Assembly: GCA_964480735.1 (NCBI GenBank)
Contig: CAYZQS010000085.1
Span: 1-11,325, forward strand
Direction: 5' to 3'
Length of the DNA: 11,325 nucleotides
Source: UBA5972 sp964480735
GTDB lineage: Bacteria > Pseudomonadota > Alphaproteobacteria > Rhodobacterales > Rhodobacteraceae
Below the pieces are notes generated by a model. The model had not been told where the DNA came from and did no database searches. It saw only the letters and a program-made list of their open reading frames with translations. A program made the translations under genes and the position numbers. Below, in pieces: positions 6,556 through 11,325 of this stretch (position 1 is the first letter of the stretch; each line of letters opens with the position of its first letter).

Positions 6556-6584
6556 TTGATATGTTCTCGTTTTGGTCTCATAAG
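6556..6584 (+). promoter_or_regulatory. recA promoter (-35 TTGATA, 17 nt, -10 CATAAG)
   Basis: The -35 matches five of six consensus bases and the -10 four of six, with 17-nt spacing. The predicted start near 6591 gives a leader of about 65 nt. The imperfect SOS box (6563-6577) lies within the spacer and the perfect box (6590-6604) covers the start site, so LexA binding would block RNA polymerase. Confidence 0.6.
6563..6577 (+). promoter_or_regulatory. Imperfect SOS box (GTTC-N7-GGTC)
   Basis: This matches seven of eight specified bases of the alphaproteobacterial LexA site GTTC-N7-GTTC. It sits between the -35 and -10 of the recA promoter and 12 nt before the perfect box. It may be a secondary, weaker LexA site; chance similarity cannot be excluded. 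Confidence 0.35.
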
Positions 6585-6589
6585 CGGTA

Positions 6590-6604
6590 GAACAAGAGGC
6601 GAAC
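6590..6604 (+). promoter_or_regulatory. SOS box / LexA operator of recA (GAAC-N7-GAAC)
   Basis: The sequence GAACAAGAGGCGAAC is a perfect direct repeat of the alphaproteobacterial LexA recognition element. It overlaps the predicted recA transcription start, which predicts repression by LexA and induction by DNA damage. The motif differs from the gamma-proteobacterial CTGT-N8-ACAG box and so supports the taxonomic placement. Confidence 0.85.
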
Positions 6605-6655
6605 ATCAGCAGTGATTGCCGCGATAAACGCGATATGAAATAAGAGGTCAGAACA

Positions 6656-7729
6656 ATGGCATCCACCCTACTTGATTTAGACGAAAGACGCAGCATGGAT
6701 AAGCAAAAGGCGCTGGAGTCAGCGCTGTCCCAGATTGAACGGAACTTTGGCAAAGGTTCGATCATGAAGCTGGGCAAAGAAGGCGCTGTCATGGAAATCG
6801 AGGCAACGTCAACAGGCTCTATCGGGCTGGATATTGCGCTTGGTATCGGTGGCTTGCCCAAGGGGCGGATTATCGAGGTTTACGGGCCGGAAAGTTCCGG
6901 CAAAACCACGCTGGCGCTGCACACAGTGGCCGAAGCACAAAAAACCGGCGGCATCTGCGCCTTTGTCGATGCGGAACACGCGCTGGATCCGGTGTATGCC
7001 AAAAAACTGGGCGTTGATCTGGACGAGCTTTTGATTTCCCAGCCTGACACAGGCGAGCAGGCGCTGGAAATCACCGACACGCTGGTGCGTTCCGGTGCGG
7101 TTTCAATGGTGGTGGTTGATTCCGTTGCGGCGCTGACACCCAAAGCGGAACTTGAAGGTGACATGGGTGATTACCAGATGGGCGCGCAGGCCCGCCTGAT
7201 GAGTCAGGCCATGCGAAAACTGACAGGCTCTATCGCCAAATCCAACTGTATGGTGCTGTTTATCAACCAGATCCGCATGAAAATCGGTGTGATGTTTGGC
7301 TCGCCCGAAACCACATCCGGTGGCAACGCCCTGAAGTTCTATTCGTCCGTCCGCCTTGATATCCGCCGCATCGGCGCGATCAAGGACCGGGACGAGGTTG
7401 TGGGCAACGCCACCCGCGTGAAGGTGGTGAAAAACAAGGTGGCGCCGCCGTTCAAGCAGGTGGAATTTGACATCATGTACGGCGAGGGCATTTCCAAACG
7501 CGGTGAACTGATTGATCTGGGCGTGAAAGCGGGGATCGTTGAAAAATCCGGTTCGTGGTATTCTTACGGTGACGAACGTATCGGGCAGGGGCGGGAAAAT
7601 GCCAAAACCTACCTATTGGAAAATCCAAAAACCGCTTACGAGATTGAGGATAAGATCAGGGCCGCACACGGGCTTGATTTTGAAATGCCGGAAGTTTCAA
7701 AGGATGACGGCGAAGTTTTGGAGGCTTAA
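6656..7729 (+). CDS. recA: Recombinase A
   Basis: ATP-dependent DNA strand-exchange protein that forms filaments on single-stranded DNA and triggers LexA self-cleavage. At 357 residues it matches the family (E. coli 353). The Walker A loop GPESSGKTT spans G77-T85; the catalytic glutamate is E107 in FVDAEHAL; Walker B is MVVVDSVAAL (151-160); DNA-binding loops L1 (EGDMGDYQMGAQAR) and L2 (about 211-225, GSPETTSGGNALKF) are intact. The C-terminus is acidic (VSKDDGEVLEA), as usual. The ATG at 6656 is favoured by AAGAGG 9 nt upstream and by the N-terminal extension seen in related proteins; M14 (MDKQKALESAL, 6695) aligns with the E. coli N-terminus and is a possible alternative. It has its own SOS-controlled promoter and a strong terminator, so it is probably monocistronic. 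Confidence 0.99.
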   Translation: MASTLLDLDERRSMDKQKALESALSQIERNFGKGSIMKLGKEGAVMEIEATSTGSIGLDIALGIGGLPKGRIIEVYGPESSGKTTLALHTVAEAQKTGGICAFVDAEHALDPVYAKKLGVDLDELLISQPDTGEQALEITDTLVRSGAVSMVVVDSVAALTPKAELEGDMGDYQMGAQARLMSQAMRKLTGSIAKSNCMVLFINQIRMKIGVMFGSPETTSGGNALKFYSSVRLDIRRIGAIKDRDEVVGNATRVKVVKNKVAPPFKQVEFDIMYGEGISKRGELIDLGVKAGIVEKSGSWYSYGDERIGQGRENAKTYLLENPKTAYEIEDKIRAAHGLDFEMPEVSKDDGEVLEA

Positions 7730-7744
7730 AGCGCCAGAAATTCC

Positions 7745-7780
7745 AAAAAGGGCCGGCGATTTGCTGGCCCTTTTTGTTTG
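7745..7780 (+). terminator. Rho-independent terminator of recA
   Basis: The arms AAAAAGGGCCGGC and GCTGGCCCTTTTT pair over 13 positions (one G-U) around a 5-nt loop, GATTT. The 3' arm ends in a T5 run followed by GTTTG. It begins 15 nt after the recA stop codon. The A-tract/T-tract symmetry could allow some function on the opposite strand as well. Confidence 0.88.
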
Positions 7781-7820
7781 GCGGGGTTAGGTCTGGACTG
7801 GGCAACGATACTGGTGTGAC

Positions 7821-8420
7821 ATGTCAGGCAATTCTGGTTTTTTGAGTATGGAACAGCTGCAGGCCGCCGTGCCCCATATTCTGGCGGCACCCAAAGACAA
7901 TGCCGCCATTGAAATGCTGTGCCTGCGCCCGGAGTTTGGCCAGCGTAAATTTGTGAACGAAATTACAATGAGCCGGGCCGGCGGCATCCCCGGCGAACGC
8001 TGGGCAGATCTGGCCTGGTTGCGCCTTAAAGACGGCACACCCGATCCGCGCATTCAGGTGTGTATCCTGGGGCGTCGGGTGCTTGATCTGGTTTGGCGGG
8101 ACCACGAAAACACGCTGCACCCCGGGGATACGTTCATCGCCGATATGGATTTTTCAGAGGCCAATTTGCCAAGCGGCAGCCTGCTTGGCGCAGGGTCGGT
8201 TGTTTTGCGGGTGTCAACAAAGTTTAACGATGCCTGCGTAAAGTGGAAAACAAGATACGGCAAAGACGCGAAAGACTGGATTGTTCTGCCCGAAAACATC
8301 CCCCACCGCCTGCGCGGCGTTTTGTGCGAGGTGGTGCAGGACGGGACCATCACAACAGGTGATCGCCTGCGAAAACTTCCGCCCTTATCCTCTGTGGACA
8401 GCGCAACCGGTGAGCGCTAG
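7821..8420 (+). CDS. MOSC-like domain protein of unknown function
   Basis: A 199-residue soluble protein without signal peptide or membrane helices. I do not recognise a named gene. The C-terminal two thirds resemble the MOSC beta-barrel fold (molybdenum cofactor sulfurase C-terminal; YiiM-like): PGERWADLAW (57-66), PGDTFIADMDFSEANLPSG (101-119), then GAGSVVLRVSTKFNDACVKWKTRYG with a cysteine at C139 in the position where MOSC proteins keep a conserved Cys, and a final RLRGVLCEVVQDGTITTGDRL (164-183). MOSC proteins transfer sulfur or act with molybdenum cofactor, but the match here is from motif reading only. It lies between the recA terminator and alaS, 35 nt before alaS, and may share its transcript. 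Neither ATG at 7821 nor M10 at 7848 has a good Shine-Dalgarno; the longer form is listed. Confidence 0.7.
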   Translation: MSGNSGFLSMEQLQAAVPHILAAPKDNAAIEMLCLRPEFGQRKFVNEITMSRAGGIPGERWADLAWLRLKDGTPDPRIQVCILGRRVLDLVWRDHENTLHPGDTFIADMDFSEANLPSGSLLGAGSVVLRVSTKFNDACVKWKTRYGKDAKDWIVLPENIPHRLRGVLCEVVQDGTITTGDRLRKLPPLSSVDSATGER

Positions 8421-8425
8421 AAAAC

Positions 8426-8449
8426 CGCCTGAACAGAATTTTTCAGGCG
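8426..8449 (+). promoter_or_regulatory. Perfect 8-bp inverted repeat over the alaS ribosome binding site
   Basis: CGCCTGAA (8426-8433) and TTCAGGCG (8442-8449) are perfect complements around an 8-nt loop. The 3' arm contains AGGCG (8445-8449), the only Shine-Dalgarno-like sequence before the alaS ATG at 8456. Folding of the transcript would mask it. No T-tract follows the stem, so an intrinsic terminator is less likely than translational control or an operator. Confidence 0.55.
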
Positions 8450-8455
8450 TGGCCG

Positions 8456-11107
8456 ATGACCAGTATCAACGACATCAGAAGTTCATTTCTGGACTATTTT
8501 GACGCCAACGATCATCAGGTCGTTGACAGTTCACCGCTGGTGCCGCGCAACGACCCCACGCTGATGTTTGTGAATTCCGGCATGGTGCAGTTTAAAAACC
8601 TGTTTACCGGGCTGGAAACCCGCGACTATACCCGCGCCACAACCAGCCAGAAATGCGTGCGGGCGGGCGGCAAACACAACGATCTGGACAATGTTGGCTA
8701 CACCGCCCGGCACCACACGTTTTTTGAAATGCTCGGCAATTTTTCCTTTGGCGATTATTTCAAAGCAGAAGCCATAGATTACGCCTGGACCCTGCTGACC
8801 AAAGAATTTGAGGTTGACGCCAGCCGCATGTTGACCACGGTTTATCATACCGACGACGAAGCCTTTGATATCTGGAAAAAGGTCGGCGTGCCGGAAAACC
8901 GGATCATCCGCATAAAAACCGACGACAATTTCTGGCGCATGGGGCCCACGGGGCCCTGTGGTCCAAGTACCGAGATTTTCTATGACCACGGCGATCATAT
9001 CTGGGGCGGCCCTCCGGGCAGCAAAGACGAGGACGGCGACCGGTTTATTGAAATCTGGAATCTGGTGTTCATGCAGAATGAACAGTTTGAAGACGGTTCA
9101 ATGACCGAACTTGCGATGCAGTCCATTGACACCGGCATGGGGCTGGAACGCATCGGATCACTGCTGCAGGGCAGTCACGACATCTTTGAAACCGATGTAA
9201 CACGCAGCCTGATCGAGGCCTCGGCCCATGCCACGGGTTCAGAGCCTTACGGCGATGACAACGTGCACCACCGGGTGATTGCCGACCATCTGCGGTCCAC
9301 CTCATTTTTGGTGGCCGAGGGTGTGTTGCCGTCAAACGAGGGGCGCGGGTACGTGCTGCGCCGGATCATGCGCCGCGCCATGCGCCACGCCCATCTTTTG
9401 GGGGCCAAGGACCCGGTGACGCACCGTCTGGTGCCGGAACTGGTGGCCCAGATGGGGCAGGCGTTTGGCGAATTGGGGCGGGCGCAAACCATGATCGAGG
9501 AAACCCTGTTCAGCGAGGAAACCCGGTTCAAAACCACGCTGGACCGTGGTTTGGGCCTGCTGGACACAGCCCTTGAAGACCTGCCCAATGGCGCACGCCT
9601 GCCGGGCGCTACCGCATTTAAGCTGTATGACACTTATGGATTTCCGCTTGATCTGACCCAGGACGCGCTGCGCGAAAAAGACCGGGAGGTGGATGTTGCG
9701 GGTTTTGATGCGGCGATGGCCGCGCAAAAGGCCAAGGCGCGGGCGGCCTGGGCGGGCTCCGGTCAGGCAGTGGATGAAAGTGTCTGGTTTGATGTGGCCG
9801 AAGAATTCGGCGTGACGGAATTTTTGGGCTATGACACCGAGGTGGCGGAAGGCCAGATCCTGGCGGTTGTCAAAGACGGCGTGAAGGTCAAAGACGCCTC
9901 AAAGGGTGCATTGGTTGCAATCGCGGTAAACCAAACGCCGTTTTACGGCGAAAGCGGCGGACAGGTTGGCGACTGCGGTGTTCTGTTGGTTGACGGCGGC
10001 GAAGTGAAAATATCCGACGTTAAGAAGAAAGCCGGCATTTTTGTTCATATGGGAAAGGTTGTCAGCGGCAGCGTTGCTGCGGGAATGGCGGCGGAACTGA
10101 AGGTCGATCACGCGCAAAGGACTGCGATCCGGGCCAATCATTCCGCCACTCACCTGTTGCACGAGGCACTGCGCGAAACCCTTGGGCCGCATGTGGCCCA
10201 ACGCGGATCGCTGAACGACGCGAAGCGGCTGCGGTTTGATTTTTCCCATCCCAAGGGCATGAGTGCCGGGGAACTTTCGGCGGTAGAGGCGGATGTGAAC
10301 GCCTACATTCGGCAGAATTCGCAGGTCAATACCCGGACGATGACGCCGGATGACGCCCGCGCTTTGGGTGCGCAGGCGCTGTTTGGTGAAAAATACGGCG
10401 ACGAGGTGCGCGTGGTGTCTATGGGCCGGCAAGCCGGATCAGGCCGCGGCGGTACGGGCGATACCTATTCTATCGAACTTTGCGGTGGTACCCACGTTGG
10501 GCGCACCGGTGACATCGGCGTTTTCCGGCTGGTGTCAGAAAGCGCCACCGCCAGCGGTGTGCGCCGGATCGAAGCGCTGACTGGCTTTGGCGCACTGGCG
10601 GCCATTGACGCGGACCGGGCGGCCCTGGGGGAAGCCGCCGAGGTTTTGAAAGTGACGCCAGAGGGCCTGGCGGGCCGGGTTTTGGGCCTGTTAGACGAAC
10701 GCAAATCACTGCAGGGCGAAGTAACAGAACTGCGCAAACAACTGGCCATGAGCGGTGACACCGGTGAAAATAACAGCAAAGATATCAACGGTGTGGCGTT
10801 TGTTGGCCAGACGCTGCGCGGCGTGTCCGGCAAAGACCTGCGCGGCATGATTGATGAGCATAAGGCGCGGCTTGGTTCTGGTGCTGTGCTGCTGATTGCT
10901 GACACCGGTGGCAAAGCGGCCATCGCGGCCGGTGTAACCGAGGATCTGACGGCCCGCCTTTCTGCGGTGGACATGGTGAAAGCGGCGGCGGAGGCTCTGG
11001 GTGGCAAGGGCGGCGGAGGCCGTCCTGATATGGCGCAGGGCGGCGGGCCAAGTGCGGACAACGCAAAAGCGGCGATTGCCGCTGTTGAGAAATTTATCGG
11101 AGGTTAG
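8456..11107 (+). CDS. alaS: Alanyl-tRNA synthetase
   Basis: Class II synthetase that charges tRNA-Ala and hydrolyses mischarged Ser- and Gly-tRNA-Ala in the cytoplasm. The 883 residues are close to E. coli AlaS (876). The catalytic domain (about 1-250) has the motif 2 region (RAGGKHNDLDNVG to GNFSFGDYF, about 69-101), GPTGPCGPSTEIFYDHG, and motif 3 IDTGMGLERI (224-233). The editing domain has both zinc-binding pairs: HSATH (H562, H566) and CGGTH (C676, H680). The C-terminal C-Ala region ends in the usual glycine-rich stretch (GGKGGGGRPDMAQGGG) before NAKAAIAAVEKFIGG. All active-site and editing residues appear intact. The first ATG after the upstream gene is used, with AGGCG 6 nt before it. 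An inverted repeat covers this site. The DUF1330 gene starts 3 nt after the stop. Confidence 0.99.
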   Translation: MTSINDIRSSFLDYFDANDHQVVDSSPLVPRNDPTLMFVNSGMVQFKNLFTGLETRDYTRATTSQKCVRAGGKHNDLDNVGYTARHHTFFEMLGNFSFGDYFKAEAIDYAWTLLTKEFEVDASRMLTTVYHTDDEAFDIWKKVGVPENRIIRIKTDDNFWRMGPTGPCGPSTEIFYDHGDHIWGGPPGSKDEDGDRFIEIWNLVFMQNEQFEDGSMTELAMQSIDTGMGLERIGSLLQGSHDIFETDVTRSLIEASAHATGSEPYGDDNVHHRVIADHLRSTSFLVAEGVLPSNEGRGYVLRRIMRRAMRHAHLLGAKDPVTHRLVPELVAQMGQAFGELGRAQTMIEETLFSEETRFKTTLDRGLGLLDTALEDLPNGARLPGATAFKLYDTYGFPLDLTQDALREKDREVDVAGFDAAMAAQKAKARAAWAGSGQAVDESVWFDVAEEFGVTEFLGYDTEVAEGQILAVVKDGVKVKDASKGALVAIAVNQTPFYGESGGQVGDCGVLLVDGGEVKISDVKKKAGIFVHMGKVVSGSVAAGMAAELKVDHAQRTAIRANHSATHLLHEALRETLGPHVAQRGSLNDAKRLRFDFSHPKGMSAGELSAVEADVNAYIRQNSQVNTRTMTPDDARALGAQALFGEKYGDEVRVVSMGRQAGSGRGGTGDTYSIELCGGTHVGRTGDIGVFRLVSESATASGVRRIEALTGFGALAAIDADRAALGEAAEVLKVTPEGLAGRVLGLLDERKSLQGEVTELRKQLAMSGDTGENNSKDINGVAFVGQTLRGVSGKDLRGMIDEHKARLGSGAVLLIADTGGKAAIAAGVTEDLTARLSAVDMVKAAAEALGGKGGGGRPDMAQGGGPSADNAKAAIAAVEKFIGG
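11099..11103 (+). promoter_or_regulatory. Shine-Dalgarno GGAGG of the DUF1330 gene
   Basis: GGAGG lies within the last codons of alaS, 7 nt before the ATG at 11111. It fixes that start and indicates translation from the alaS transcript. It is the strongest ribosome binding site in the window. Confidence 0.8.
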
Positions 11108-11110
11108 GCA

Positions 11111-11325
11111 ATGGCAGTTTACGCGATGGTGCATATTGATGTGAAAGATGCGGATGAATACGCAAAATACGCTGCCCTTGCCGGGCCCGCCGTGGCCAAA
11201 TACGGCGGTGAGTTTCTGGCCCGTGGTGGTGCGTGTGCGCAAATGGAAGGTACGGGACGCGCCCGCAATGTGATTATCCGGTTTAAGGACATGGCCACCG
11301 CAAAGGCGTTTTATCACGGGCCGGA
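11111..11325 (+). CDS. DUF1330 family protein, 3' end cut by window
   Basis: The first 71 codons of a small protein that continues beyond the window; family members are usually about 95 residues. The visible part reads MAVYAMVHIDVKDADEYAKYA, then a glycine-rich turn (AKYGGEFLARGG) and VIIRFKDMATAKAFYHGP, the pattern of DUF1330, a ferredoxin-like alpha+beta barrel domain. The biochemical role of the family is not established. The 3-nt gap from alaS and the GGAGG inside the alaS end indicate co-transcription. The truncation is only the sequence edge, with no sign of a broken gene. Confidence 0.88.
   Translation, partial: MAVYAMVHIDVKDADEYAKYAALAGPAVAKYGGEFLARGGACAQMEGTGRARNVIIRFKDMATAKAFYHGP

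Noticed and set aside
10706..11317. Antisense open frame (203 codons) across the alaS end and the DUF1330 start
   Set aside because: It overlaps two convincing genes, shows no family motif, and is explained by codon bias of the + strand genes.
1..11325. Search for CRISPR arrays, tRNA or rRNA genes, insertion sequences, phage genes, toxin-antitoxin pairs and defence systems
   Set aside because: No spaced direct repeats, cloverleaf or rRNA sequence, transposase, integrase, attachment site or defence-type domain was seen; nearly all of the window is accounted for by the ten genes.

Overview
The window is an ordinary chromosomal stretch of an alphaproteobacterium, most likely a marine Rhodobacterales (Roseobacter-group) species. 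This rests on protein character, moderately GC-rich coding sequence, an alphaproteobacterial SOS box (GAAC-N7-GAAC) at recA, and a CtrA box in front of a CckA-type hybrid kinase. I could not run a search, so genus and species are not assigned.

Layout: ten protein genes, nine on the + strand. Region 1 (68-4032) is a tightly spaced block: guaB (IMP dehydrogenase), a metallo-beta-lactamase-fold hydrolase 8 nt downstream, a MAPEG-family membrane protein 17 nt further, then an RsmB/NOP-type RNA m5C methyltransferase. No Rho-independent terminator is visible inside it, so it may be one transcript. Region 2 (4033-5851) is a 100-nt regulatory gap with a perfect TTAA-N7-TTAAC site, then a compact CckA-like hybrid histidine kinase. 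Region 3 (5848-6459) is a single minus-strand sulfotransferase whose stop codon overlaps that of the kinase. Region 4 (6460-7780) is recA, with a recognisable promoter, one perfect and one imperfect SOS box, and a strong intrinsic terminator. Region 5 (7821-11325) is a MOSC-like protein, alaS with an inverted repeat at its ribosome binding site, and the start of a DUF1330 gene cut by the window end.

How the genes relate: purine synthesis (guaB), rRNA modification, translation (alaS) and recombination/SOS (recA) are housekeeping. The kinase belongs by family to the CckA-ChpT-CtrA phosphorelay, and the CtrA box at its promoter suggests feedback from CtrA onto its own upstream kinase. The sulfotransferase is the accessory-looking element.

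There is no tRNA, rRNA, CRISPR, insertion sequence, prophage or defence island. No gap without a gene exceeds 196 nt. I found no convincing new multi-gene system. The points most worth following are the regulatory sites at cckA, recA and alaS, and the poorly characterised MOSC-like, MBL and sulfotransferase genes.
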